Shown here piece by piece: positions 11,025 through 17,858 of a stretch of DNA of 64,000 bases. The notes beneath the pieces are model-generated. The model was not told the origin of the DNA. It made no database searches and saw nothing but the letters and a program-made list of their open reading frames with translations. The stretch comes from Caulobacter vibrioides. GTDB taxonomy: Bacteria > Pseudomonadota > Alphaproteobacteria > Caulobacterales > Caulobacteraceae. Location of the stretch: positions 22,503 to 86,502 of the forward strand of contig LNIY01000056.1 of the NCBI GenBank assembly GCA_001449105.1. Direction: 5' to 3'. Both the position numbers and the translations under genes were made by a program. How positions within the stretch are numbered: position 1 is the stretch's first letter; the number at the start of each line of letters is the position of its first letter.

Positions 11025-11915
11025 TCAGTTCAGGGCGGACTTGCTGGCCGCCAGGAAGGCCGCCACCGTGGTCGGCGCCTTGCCGGTCAGGCGCTCGACC
11101 GTGTCGGTGACCACCGCGTGGCGGCCCTCGGCGGCGTCGTGGTCGAAGGTCGCCAGCAGCTCCACATAGGGCGGCGGCAGGCCGGCGCCGGCCAGGCCCG
11201 CGCGCAGGGCGTCCAGCGGGATGGCCTGGTGCGACACCGGCTTGCCCGAGACCTCGGCCAGCAGGGCGGCCAGCTGGTCCTGGGTGATCGCTTCGGGGCC
11301 CGAGACCTCGAGGATCTGACGGCCTTCCGCGCCCAGCAGGGCGGCGGCGTCGGCGCGGGCGCAGTCCTCGCGCGTGACATAGGCGCGGCCCTTGCCGGCC
11401 GTGGCGGTGTAGAGGGTCCCGCTGGCCAGGGCTTGTCCCGCGCCCATCAGGATGACCTCGGCATAGAGGTTGTGCCGCAGGATCGTCCAGGTCAGCGACG
11501 GCTCGCCGATGATCGCCGCCTCGGTCCAGAAGTGGTCGTCCAGCCCTTGCGCCTGCGGGCGCACGCCGGGGGCCGAGGTATAGGCCACGTGCCTGACGCC
11601 GGCCTTCACCGCCGCGGCGACGGCGGCGCGGTGCTGGGCGATGCGGCGGCCGGGCTTGTCCAGCGCGTCGGTGCTGACCAGCAGCAGGCGGTCCACGCCC
11701 GCGAAGGCGGCTTCCAGCGAGGCCGGATCGTCGAAGTCGGCGGCGCGCACCTCCACGCCCCTGGCCGCCAGGTCGGCCAGCTTGGCCGGATCGCGGGTCG
11801 TGGCGATCACGTGCGGCGCGCCGGCCTCCAGCAGCAGCTCGACCACGCGGCGGCCCAACTGGCCTCCGGCGCCGGTCACCAGGAGGCGGTCATTGAGGAA
11901 GGGCTTGGCGGTCAT
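11025..11915 (-). CDS. NAD(P)H-binding NmrA/QorB-like oxidoreductase
   Basis: An atypical short-chain dehydrogenase of the NmrA/QorB group. The 296-residue product has the N-terminal Rossmann motif LVTGAGGQLGRRVVE (12-26), the nucleotide-selecting ATTRDPAKL and a VRHVAYTSA strand, then TWTILRHNLYAE and REDCARADAAAL, all as in E. coli QorB (YtfG), an NADPH:quinone reductase. It is divergent from an HxlR-family regulator, the same pairing as ytfG/ytfH in E. coli. That supports a redox- or quinone-inducible reductase. A perfect inverted repeat in the shared 96-base promoter region is the likely operator. Substrate is inferred. Confidence 0.85.
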   Translation of the reverse strand: MTAKPFLNDRLLVTGAGGQLGRRVVELLLEAGAPHVIATTRDPAKLADLAARGVEVRAADFDDPASLEAAFAGVDRLLLVSTDALDKPGRRIAQHRAAVAAAVKAGVRHVAYTSAPGVRPQAQGLDDHFWTEAAIIGEPSLTWTILRHNLYAEVILMGAGQALASGTLYTATAGKGRAYVTREDCARADAAALLGAEGRQILEVSGPEAITQDQLAALLAEVSGKPVSHQAIPLDALRAGLAGAGLPPPYVELLATFDHDAAEGRHAVVTDTVERLTGKAPTTVAAFLAASKSALN

Positions 11916-11930
11916 TGGGGGCGTCCTTTG

Positions 11931-11967
11931 CTGGTCTCTTTTCGAGACCAGGTGTAGATGTGAGACC
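11931..11967. promoter_or_regulatory. Candidate HxlR operator
   Basis: CTGGTCTC-TTTTC-GAGACCAG is a perfect 8-bp inverted repeat at 11931-11951. A further half-site GAGACC lies at 11962-11967, 18 bases (under two helical turns) from the GAGACC of the repeat's right arm. It sits 16 bases before the QorB-like start and within the common promoter region, as expected for the divergent regulator's binding site. Confidence 0.65.
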
Positions 11968-12011
11968 TAAGTCGCGCCGTAAAGACGGCAGTTTTTCGGG
12001 AGATAGGCACC

Positions 12012-12446
12012 TTGAAGGAACCACCCATCCTGTCGCGGGACGCCCTTTCGCCGCAAGCCATGTGTGAGGCGATGGACGGCTGGCGGGGTCAGGGCTTCAG
12101 CAGCGCCGACTGCCCGGTGCGCGACGTCGTCGACCACCTGGGCGACAAGTGGAGCACGCTGATCCTGTCGCTGCTCTTCATCGGCCCCAAGCGGTTCGGG
12201 GCCCTGCGCCGGGCGGTGCCCGACATCTCCCAGCGCATGCTGACCCAGACCCTGCGCGACCTGCAGCGCGACGGCCTGATCGAGCGCGAGGTGTTCCCCA
12301 CCAAGCCGCCCAGCGTCGAATACAGGCTCTCGCCCCTGGGCATGTCGCTGCAGACGCCGCTGAACGCCCTGATCGCATGGGCGGTGGAACATCATGGCGC
12401 GATCCGCGAGGCCCGGGCGCGCTATGACGGGGCGGAGGCGGCTTAA
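12012..12446 (+). CDS. HxlR family winged-helix regulator
   Basis: HxlR/DUF24 regulators are dimeric winged-helix proteins that often sense electrophiles or quinones through an N-terminal cysteine. The 144-residue product has the family core [19 protein letters not shown] (34-52), [23 protein letters not shown] and a terminal [10 protein letters not shown] wing. Cys34 occupies the sensing position. The best start is a TTG at 12012, with GGGAGA upstream; the first ATG (12060) has no clear ribosome site, though a start there would still keep the domain. Divergent from the QorB-like gene, which it probably represses, in the manner of YtfH/QorR. Confidence 0.9.
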   Translation: MKEPPILSRDALSPQAMCEAMDGWRGQGFSSADCPVRDVVDHLGDKWSTLILSLLFIGPKRFGALRRAVPDISQRMLTQTLRDLQRDGLIEREVFPTKPPSVEYRLSPLGMSLQTPLNALIAWAVEHHGAIREARARYDGAEAA

Positions 12447-12451
12447 GAGAT

Positions 12452-12498
12452 CCTTCCCCTGAAGGGAGAGGTGTCGGCGAAGCCGACGGAGGGGGAAG
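12452..12498. repeat. Half-copy of hairpin repeat family C
   Basis: CCTTCCCCTGAAGGGAGAGG then GTCGGCGAAGCCGAC and GGAGGGGGAAG: the same plan as one half of the repeats at 134 and 30803. It directly follows the HxlR gene. Confidence 0.6.
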
Positions 12499-12517
12499 TT
12501 CCTGCTGTCCCTCAATC

Positions 12518-12615
12518 CGTAAAATCCCCGCGAAAGCGGGGACCCAGGCTTTTCTGAAACCAAGGGCGCTCGACGATAAAACACCTGGGCCCCCGCTTTC
12601 GCGGGGGTTTTACGG
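12518..12615. repeat. Intergenic long inverted repeat, family E
   Basis: CCGTAAAATCCCCGCGAAAG at the left is matched by CTTTCGCGGGGGTTTTACGG at the right. Inner GACCCAGG/CCTGGGC arms extend the pairing, and a 30-base unpaired centre lies between. The outer arms give nearly 30 bp of almost perfect pairing. Confidence 0.8.
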
Positions 12616-12694
12616 AGGAGATAGCTTCTCCGTTAGAGCTGCGCTTCGCATCGAACCATCCTACATGCAGCCTCCAAGCCTCACCGGAGCCCCC

Positions 12695-13201
12695 ATGACC
12701 ATCACCGCCCACCGCGTCAGCGTCCCCGTCTTCGTCCAGGGGCTGAAGGGCCTGTCGGGCGTGCTGGCCAAGGCCGCCGCTCACGTCGAGGAGCGCAAGC
12801 TCGACCCCGAGGCGCTGCTGAAGGCGCGGCTCTATCCCGACATGTTCCCGCTGATCCGCCAGGTGCAGATCGCCACCGATTTCGCCAAGGGCGCCAGCGC
12901 CCGCCTGGCCGGGGTCGAGGTTCCGGCCTGGGACGACGTGGAGACCAGCTTCGCCGACCTGTCGGCCCGCGTCGATCGCGCCATCGCTTATGTCGAGGGC
13001 CTGGATCCGGCCGCCTTCGAGGGAGCGGAGAACCGCGAGGTCGCCCTGACCCGCCGTGGTGAGACCACCCACCACAACGCCCTCGACTATCTGACCGGCC
13101 AGGCCCTGCCGAACTTTTACTTCCACCTGACCACCGCCTACGGGATCCTGCGCGAGAGCGGCGTGGTGCTGGGCAAGCGCGACTTCCTGGGCGCGGCCTG
13201 A
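12695..13201 (+). CDS. DUF1993 family protein
   Basis: The 168-residue product matches the DUF1993 family (DinB-like four-helix bundle): MTITAHRVSVPVFVQGLKGLS at the start, then ARLYPDMFPLIRQVQIATDFAKGASARLAG and a C-terminal ALDYLTGQALPNFYFHLTTAYGILR. His144-region residues of the last motif lie at the place of DinB metal ligands, but DUF1993 has no established activity. The ATG at 12695 is chosen over one 30 bases upstream because CCGGAG precedes it by 5 bases. Stand-alone, followed by a perfect 12-bp-stem hairpin. Confidence 0.88.
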   Translation: MTITAHRVSVPVFVQGLKGLSGVLAKAAAHVEERKLDPEALLKARLYPDMFPLIRQVQIATDFAKGASARLAGVEVPAWDDVETSFADLSARVDRAIAYVEGLDPAAFEGAENREVALTRRGETTHHNALDYLTGQALPNFYFHLTTAYGILRESGVVLGKRDFLGAA

Positions 13202-13209
13202 TCCGAGAC

Positions 13210-13243
13210 GATCCTCGCCCCCGCATGTCGAGGGGCGAGGATC
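13210..13243. terminator. Hairpin between convergent genes (possible bidirectional terminator)
   Basis: GATCCTCGCCCC, a 10-base loop, then GGGGCGAGGATC: a perfect 12-bp stem 8 bases after the DUF1993 stop and 17 bases beyond the small membrane protein's stop. No long T tract follows on either strand, so termination is inferred from place and stem strength. Confidence 0.55.
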
Positions 13244-13260
13244 ATTCACGGCAAGACGGC

Positions 13261-13365
13261 TCAGGGCCGTCGCCGAAACGCCCACACCAATCCGGCCAGG
13301 GCGGTGAACACGCCCGCCACCGCCGACAACACGACCGCCAATTCCTTCAAGACCTCCGGTTCCAT
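13261..13365 (-). CDS. Small single-pass membrane protein under a candidate SOS promoter
   Basis: The 34-residue product starts MEPEVLKELAVVLSAV, continues AGVFTALAGLVWAF and ends RRRP. It is a single membrane helix (about residues 7-29) with an acidic N terminus and a basic C-terminal tail. The ATG at 13365 has GGGTGGAG upstream. A longer in-frame reading from 13464 lacks a good start signal and adds basic, non-membrane residues. The promoter about 75 bases upstream has an exact alphaproteobacterial LexA box in its spacer. In Caulobacter the 29-residue membrane protein SidA is an SOS-induced cell-division inhibitor; the size, topology and control here are similar, but sequence homology cannot be claimed. 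Confidence 0.6.
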   Translation of the reverse strand: MEPEVLKELAVVLSAVAGVFTALAGLVWAFRRRP

Positions 13366-13435
13366 AGCTCCACCCGTTACTCGACCCCGCATCGCGGTTA
13401 CGGGCCATAATGACTCGCTCCGACGTCGAGTCCGG

Positions 13436-13464
13436 ACGTATGTTCTATTTTTGTTCTTATCCAA
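13436..13464 (-). promoter_or_regulatory. LexA (SOS) box within a candidate promoter
   Basis: GTTCTATTTTTGTTC at 13442-13456 is an exact GTTC-N7-GTTC, the LexA box of alphaproteobacteria. On the minus strand it falls between TTGGAT (-35-like, 13464-13459) and ATACGT (weak -10, 13441-13436), which are 17 bases apart. The promoter points at the small membrane protein gene at 13261-13365. Confidence 0.7.
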
Positions 13465-13488
13465 TTTAAGCGGCGAGGCCTTGCGCGC

Positions 13489-13504
13489 ATAAGGATATCC
13501 TTAT
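13489..13504. promoter_or_regulatory. 16-bp perfect palindrome ATAAGGATATCCTTAT
   Basis: A perfect AT-rich palindrome in a GC-rich chromosome, 25 bases upstream of the -35-like element of the candidate SOS promoter and about 270 bases before the WYL-like gene. It has the look of a homodimer operator. Its regulator is unknown. Confidence 0.45.
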
Positions 13505-13618
13505 TCCCGCACAAGATGTGGTGTTTGAGGCGGCTAAATTTCTATTAGTAGTGGGGCCTGTTGACTCTTCTTAGAGCGGCGCCTTAGCGTTTGGACTCGC
13601 GGGCCCTGAAATGACGAA

Positions 13619-13644
13619 ACCGCCGGGATTAGGGCCCCGGCGGT
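13619..13644. terminator. Hairpin in gene-poor spacer
   Basis: ACCGCCGG, a 10-base loop, then CCGGCGGT. On the plus strand it is followed by CTCAAATAAAT and on the minus strand by TTCGTCATTT. It could end a short transcript on either strand, or belong to a leader before 13776. Confidence 0.4.
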
Positions 13645-13685
13645 CTCAAATAAATGGGCCTCCTGCAATCCGAAGAACCGGAGGA

Positions 13686-13726
13686 GCAGGGGACATGTCA
13701 TCTACAGCAGGAATCTAGGTCCCTGC
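13686..13726 (+). promoter_or_regulatory. Possible leader hairpin holding a 7-codon open frame
   Basis: GCAGGGGAC (13686-13694) can pair with GTCCCTGC (13719-13726) with one bulge. The 24-base loop is exactly a 7-codon frame, ATG to TAG (13695-13718), preceded by GGAGGAGC. The WYL-like gene starts 49 bases downstream. This may be a translated leader or chance. Confidence 0.3.
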
Positions 13727-13775
13727 GACAAGTTTGCCAAGCCTTCGGTTCGTCTACTGCACCGAAAGGTGAACT

Positions 13776-14117
13776 ATGAGTTCCACATACGATCTAATCC
13801 GCCAAGCTATGCTGGACGGCAAGCCCATAGCGCTTACCTACCAAAACCATCGTCGACTGGTGTGCGCACATGTAATCGGCAAGAAGCGCGGCTTGCCCCA
13901 GGTGCTAACATATCAATATGGCGGCTCCTCAGCGTCCGGGCTTCCAATGGGAGGGCAGTGGCGCTGCATGATGATAGGACAAATCCACGAAGTGGAGATC
14001 ATCGACGGGGAGTGGCGGACGGACCACGCTCACAATCGCACTCAAACCTGTGTCGATCAGATCGACGTTGAACTTTGGGTCGGGGCGGACGGAAAGCCGT
14101 ACGTCAGGCGCGCGTAG
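13776..14117 (+). CDS. Stand-alone WYL-like domain protein
   Basis: The 113-residue product lacks a DNA-binding domain but reads like the WYL-type ligand-sensing fold: GKPIALTYQNHRRLVCAHVIG (15-35), VLTYQYGGSSASG (43-55), then QWRCMMIGQIHEVEIIDG. Small proteins with this pattern (YxGxxR, PHxxG, YQxxGxS) are known as WYL-like helpers of unknown role; WYL domains elsewhere regulate CRISPR, phage-defence and DNA-damage genes. AAGGTGA precedes the ATG. Codon use is visibly less GC-biased than the neighbours (CTA, ATA, TCA), suggesting more recent acquisition. Its last 61 bases overlap the convergent gene at 14057. Confidence 0.65.
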   Translation: MSSTYDLIRQAMLDGKPIALTYQNHRRLVCAHVIGKKRGLPQVLTYQYGGSSASGLPMGGQWRCMMIGQIHEVEIIDGEWRTDHAHNRTQTCVDQIDVELWVGADGKPYVRRA

Positions 14118-14290
14118 TCAAAGGCTCTCTCTTTGGCCATCGATCCGTCGAATGTGGCGCGATAAATCTCGCCTTCAGATCTGTGATCGATGGCCTCAAC
14201 CAGCCAATGTCCCGCAGCGCCTAGCACCTCCACAACTTCAACCTCCACACCGAGTGGGTCATTGTCGTTATACTGTGCAGTTGCTCGCAT
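14057..14290 (-). CDS. Hypothetical protein
   Basis: A 77-residue product, MRATAQYNDNDPLGVEVEVV at the start, with a basic, aromatic-rich middle (HWLVEAIDHRSEGEIYRATF) and an AKERAFDYARLTYG segment that looks like a conserved helix. The ATG at 14290 is preceded by AAGGGAAT at a suitable distance; an upstream in-frame ATG at 14368 lacks one. The 3' end overlaps the WYL-like gene tail to tail by 61 bases. Composition is less GC-rich than typical genes of the window. I do not recognise the family with certainty, so no function is offered. Confidence 0.5.
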   Translation of the reverse strand: MRATAQYNDNDPLGVEVEVVEVLGAAGHWLVEAIDHRSEGEIYRATFDGSMAKERAFDYARLTYGFPSAPTQSSTSI

Positions 14291-14405
14291 GGATAATTCC
14301 CTTCGGTAGGAAGCCGCTTCCCAAAACCGCGGTTCCGAAATGGCGTAAGCAAAAATGGTGCCAGCCATCTGAGGCGATGCCCATTGAGCAGTCGGCCCAC
14401 GTAGC

Positions 14406-15281
14406 TCAAGCCACCTCGCGCGTGGCCACCGCCTCCAGGCCCAGGATCGCGGCCTTGCGGGCCAGGCCCCAGTGATAGCCGGTGAGCCGGCCGTCCTTGG
14501 CGATGGCGCGGTGGCAGGGGATCAGCAGCGAGATCGGGTTGGCGCCGATGGCCCCGCCGGTGGCCTGGAAGGCCTTGGGCTTGCCGGCCCAGGCGGCGAC
14601 CTGGCCGTAGGTGGCGGTCTCGCCGGTCGGGATGCGCAGCAGCGCCTTCCATACCTGCACCTGGTAGGGCGAGCCGATCAGCACCACGGGCAGGGGGCCT
14701 TCGCCGGCGCTGAACGCCTTCAGGGCCATGTCCTGAGCGGCCATGTCGTCGCGCACCCAGTCGGCGCCCGGCCAGCGGCGGTGCATGTCGGCGAAGCTGA
14801 AGTCGTCGTCGCCGTCCGAGAAGGCCAGGCCCGCCAGGCCGCGCTCGGCCAGCACGAACAGGCCGCGCCCGAACGGGGTGGGGGCCCAGCCCCAGCGCAG
14901 GATCATGCCCGCCCCACGCCGGCGCACGTCGCCCGGGGTCGCCGCCTCCTGGGCGATGAACAGGTCGTGCAGCCGCGAAGGTCCCGACAGGCCCGCGTCA
15001 TAGGCCGCGTCGAGCACGCTGGCCCCAGCCTCCAACGAGCGGCGGGCCTCGGCATGGGCGATGGCGGCCACGAAGGTCTTGGGGCTGACCCCGGCCCAGC
15101 GGGTGAAGATGCGCTGGAAGTGGAACGGCGACAGGCCCACGGCGTCGGCGGCTTCGTCCAGCGACGGCCGGTCCATCCAGCGCTGGGCCAGCCAGTCCAG
15201 GGCCGTGGCCATCCGATGGTAGTCGGCCGAACGCTCGGCCAGGCGCGCGAGGGTTTCCGAAGGCGAGACGTCGAGAGGCAT
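14406..15281 (-). CDS. Ada-like protein: AraC-type HTH fused to O6-methylguanine-DNA methyltransferase
   Basis: This suicide enzyme takes methyl groups from O6-methylguanine in DNA. The 291-residue product has an AraC-type helix-turn-helix part (about 20-120: SLDEAADAVGLSPFHFQRIFTRWAGVSPKTF) and a C-terminal methyltransferase domain (about 200-285) with YQVQVWKALLRIPTGETATYGQVA and the active-site motif IPCHRAI, Cys256. The N-terminal zinc/phosphotriester domain of full Ada is absent, so it resembles the truncated Ada proteins that keep regulator plus repair domain. Stand-alone on the minus strand, 68 bases from the DUF2244 gene. No Ada box could be placed by eye. Confidence 0.93.
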   Translation of the reverse strand: MPLDVSPSETLARLAERSADYHRMATALDWLAQRWMDRPSLDEAADAVGLSPFHFQRIFTRWAGVSPKTFVAAIAHAEARRSLEAGASVLDAAYDAGLSGPSRLHDLFIAQEAATPGDVRRRGAGMILRWGWAPTPFGRGLFVLAERGLAGLAFSDGDDDFSFADMHRRWPGADWVRDDMAAQDMALKAFSAGEGPLPVVLIGSPYQVQVWKALLRIPTGETATYGQVAAWAGKPKAFQATGGAIGANPISLLIPCHRAIAKDGRLTGYHWGLARKAAILGLEAVATREVA

Positions 15282-15349
15282 GGTGAAAGTCTAGCGCGGG
15301 CAGGGCGGGCCGTCCGCCCGGTTCTTGCGCTCCCTGACGCTGTTGCGGC

Positions 15350-15826
15350 TCAGGCGTAGCGCTCGGCCCGCGCCGCCTTGATGGCCCGCTCGAGCGCGCG
15401 GGCGAACGCCACCCGCTCGTCGGGGCTGAGCGCCCGGGCCAGGGTCAGGCGGCGGCGCGACATGAACAGGCGCACGCGGCTCTCGTGCTCGCCCGGCTGG
15501 TCGAGATCCACGCGTGTGAAGGCCGTCGGCGAGGTCCAGACCACCTTGGCGCCCTGGGCGTCCTCGCGGCTGACGACGATCTCCTCGGCCGTGACCTTCA
15601 CCCGCTCGGACCGCGACAGGGCGCGGTTGCTGGCGTGCAGGGCCAGCCACAGGGCCAGGACGTCCAGTCCCAGGAACGGCAGCACCGGCGGCGCGCCGAC
15701 CACCAGCAGGAACACCGCGACCATCAGGTTGAAGGCGACGGCCACGCCCAGCACCACGGCCATGCCGGCGCGGCTCAGCGACCGGTTGGGGCGGATCACG
15801 GCGTCCATGTAGAGCGCGGCGGCCAT
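15350..15826 (-). CDS. DUF2244 integral membrane protein
   Basis: The 158-residue product matches the DUF2244 family: an N-terminal RPNRSLSRAG motif, then two adjacent membrane helices (about 21-45 and 46-64) and a cytoplasmic C-terminal half containing VVWTSPTAFTRVDLDQ and ALSPDERVAFARALERAI. DUF2244 genes are often beside nth in alphaproteobacteria, as here. They are divergent: the nth start is 65 bases away. The second Met (15808) is an alternative start and gives the more typical N terminus. Function unknown. Confidence 0.88.
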   Translation of the reverse strand: MAAALYMDAVIRPNRSLSRAGMAVVLGVAVAFNLMVAVFLLVVGAPPVLPFLGLDVLALWLALHASNRALSRSERVKVTAEEIVVSREDAQGAKVVWTSPTAFTRVDLDQPGEHESRVRLFMSRRRLTLARALSPDERVAFARALERAIKAARAERYA

Positions 15827-15891
15827 GGATGAGCTCTACGCCCCTCGCGCCGCCTTGGCGAGCGGGCCGCATCACGGCATGGTCGCCGCCG

Positions 15892-16590
15892 ATGGCCGTC
15901 ACCCAAAAGACCTCCAAGCCCCTCGTCAAGAAACGCCCCGCCGGCAAGCGGATCACCGCCGCCGAGCGGGAACGCGTGCGCATCCTGTTCGAGCGTTTCG
16001 AGAGTCTGGAACTGCGGCCCAAGACCGAGCTGAACTATTCCAACGCCTACGAACTGGTGACCGCCGTCGCCCTGTCGGCCCAGGCCACCGACGTGCAGGT
16101 CAACAAGGCCACCGGCCCGCTGTTCCAGGTCGCCGACAGCGCCGAGAAGATGCTGGAGCTCGGCGAGGACGGGCTGATCAAGTACATCGCCTCGATCGGC
16201 CTCTTCCGCACCAAGGCCAAGAACGTCATCGCTTCGGCCCACATCCTGATGGACCGCTATGGCGGAGAGGTGCCGCTGAACCGCGAGGCGCTGGAAAGCC
16301 TGCCGGGGGTGGGCCGCAAGACCGCCAGCGTGGTGCTGAATGAACTGGATGTCGAGCCGGCCATCGCCGTCGACACCCACGTCTTCCGGGTCTCGCATCG
16401 CCTCAAGCTGTCGGTCGGCAAGACGCCGGACGCGGTCGAGGACGACCTGATGCGGATCGTGCCCGGTCCCTACCAGACCCGCGCCCATCACTGGCTGATC
16501 CTGCACGGCCGCTATATCTGCGTGGCCCGCAAGCCCAAGTGCGAGGTCTGCAAGATCGCCGACCTCTGCCCGTCGCTGGGGCTGTTCTAG
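15892..16590 (+). CDS. nth: Endonuclease III
   Basis: Endonuclease III removes oxidised pyrimidines and cleaves the abasic site. The 232-residue product has the helix-hairpin-helix LPGVGRKTASVVLN with the catalytic Lys, the catalytic Asp in VDTHVFRVSHR, and the iron-sulphur loop C-x6-C-x2-C-x5-C in CVARKPKCEVCKIADLC at the C terminus. I chose the ATG at 15892 (MAVTQKTSKPL); upstream in-frame residues would run into the DUF2244 start. The basic N-terminal tail of about 20 residues is usual in alphaproteobacteria. It is convergent with the MFS gene, 4 bases apart. Confidence 0.96.
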   Translation: MAVTQKTSKPLVKKRPAGKRITAAERERVRILFERFESLELRPKTELNYSNAYELVTAVALSAQATDVQVNKATGPLFQVADSAEKMLELGEDGLIKYIASIGLFRTKAKNVIASAHILMDRYGGEVPLNREALESLPGVGRKTASVVLNELDVEPAIAVDTHVFRVSHRLKLSVGKTPDAVEDDLMRIVPGPYQTRAHHWLILHGRYICVARKPKCEVCKIADLCPSLGLF

Positions 16591-16594
16591 ACGA

Positions 16595-17815
16595 TCAGAC
16601 CCGCGCGCCGGGCTTGAACCGCGCGGCCATGACCATCATCGCCACCACGCCGACGGCCATCAGCAGCCAGGCGGCCGACAGGTCGGACGAGGCGTCGCGC
16701 ACCCAGCCGGCGAAGAACGGCATGACGCTGGCCATGACGTAACCGCCGCCCTGGACGAAGGCCATCAGGTCGCCGGCGCCTTCGGGGTCGCTGGCGTGGT
16801 CCAGCGTGACGATCAGCGACAGCGGGAAGATCGCGCCGATGCCCGCGCCCAGCAGGCAGACGGTCGGCAGCACCAGCCACGGGGCCAGCAGCAGGCAGGC
16901 GATGCCGGCCAGCAGCGAGGCCAGGGCCGCCGCCAGCAGCGGCCGGCGGTCGGGGCGCCGGGCGATGGCGGCCGAGACCGCCAGGCCCGCCAGGACCTCG
17001 CAGACCGTCAGGGCCGACAGCGCGTAGCCGGCCTGGTCGGCGGTCAGGCCCCGGCTGGCGTAGAACGGCGGGAACCAGGCCAGCACCAGGGTGTAGGCCC
17101 CGGTGCCGATGCCGAAGAAGGTCAGCAGCAGCCAGGCGCGCGGGCTCTTCCACAACGACGGGCGGCGCAGGATGATGGGGCCGCCGGCCGGGGCGGCGGT
17201 CTCGCCCTTGGCGGCGCGCATCCACAGCAGCAGGGCCAGGATCGCCGGCGCGGCCCACAGGCCGAACATCGCCTGCCAGCCGGCGGCGCGGGTCAGGCCC
17301 GTCGACAGGGCTGCGGCCACGGCGGCGCCGGCCATGATGCCGGTGGTGTAGAGGCCCATCATCCGCGGGGCGCCCTGGCCGGAGGTCCGCTTGATGAAGC
17401 CCGGCATCAGGGCCTGAACGGCGGCGACGCCCACGCCGACAACGGCGGCGCTGGCGAAAAGGCCCGCGGTGGTCGGCCACAGGGCGCGCAGGCCGCAGGC
17501 GACCGCGATGGCCAGCAGGCCAAGCGTCACGCCCAGGCGCTCGCCCAGGGCGCGGCGCAGCGGCGCGGCCAGGAGGGCGCCCAGGCCCATCAGCAGGATC
17601 GGCAGGGTGGTCAGAAGGCCCGCCGCGGCCGAGGAGGCGCCGGTGGCGGCCTTCACCTGATCGAGCACGGGGCCCAGCGCGGCCAGGGCCGGGCGCAGGT
17701 TCAGGGCCGCCACGACGATCGCCGCGATGGTGAGCACGGCGCCGCTTTTGGCGGCACGGGCGGAAAGAGACGCGCTTTTACGCGCCTTGGCGTCTTCTTC
17801 GTAGGCGAGGACCAC
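16595..17815 (-). CDS. MFS transporter, CynX/NimT type
   Basis: A 406-residue major facilitator protein with about 12 hydrophobic segments. The first helix carries VVAALNLRPALAALGPVL, typical of the CynX/NimT (cyanate/nitroimidazole-type) branch, and LPILLMGLGALLAAPLRRALG follows. I start it at a GTG at 17815: an ATG upstream at 17875 would overlap the divergent marR gene, and no later Met gives a full first helix. Divergent to marR, with two inverted GATATATC sites between; the operator at 17816-17826 touches the GTG, which would let the MarR protein block its own neighbour. Substrate unknown. Confidence 0.85.
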   Translation of the reverse strand: MVLAYEEDAKARKSASLSARAAKSGAVLTIAAIVVAALNLRPALAALGPVLDQVKAATGASSAAAGLLTTLPILLMGLGALLAAPLRRALGERLGVTLGLLAIAVACGLRALWPTTAGLFASAAVVGVGVAAVQALMPGFIKRTSGQGAPRMMGLYTTGIMAGAAVAAALSTGLTRAAGWQAMFGLWAAPAILALLLWMRAAKGETAAPAGGPIILRRPSLWKSPRAWLLLTFFGIGTGAYTLVLAWFPPFYASRGLTADQAGYALSALTVCEVLAGLAVSAAIARRPDRRPLLAAALASLLAGIACLLLAPWLVLPTVCLLGAGIGAIFPLSLIVTLDHASDPEGAGDLMAFVQGGGYVMASVMPFFAGWVRDASSDLSAAWLLMAVGVVAMMVMAARFKPGARV

Positions 17816-17856
17816 GATATATCTCGTCAGAAAGTATCTTGATGGCGAGATATATC
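17816..17856. promoter_or_regulatory. Candidate MarR operator pair
   Basis: GATATATCTCG (17816-17826) and its exact reverse complement CGAGATATATC (17846-17856) lie in the gap between the MFS and marR starts. One touches the MFS GTG, the other ends 2 bases before the marR ATG. Such placement is usual for MarR-type autoregulation and control of a divergent efflux gene. Confidence 0.65.
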
Positions 17857-17858
17857 CG

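Noticed and set aside
13202..14400. Insertion sequence or prophage remnant in the less GC-rich island
   Set aside because: No transposase, integrase, terminal inverted repeat or target duplication is visible; only composition and gene content are unusual.
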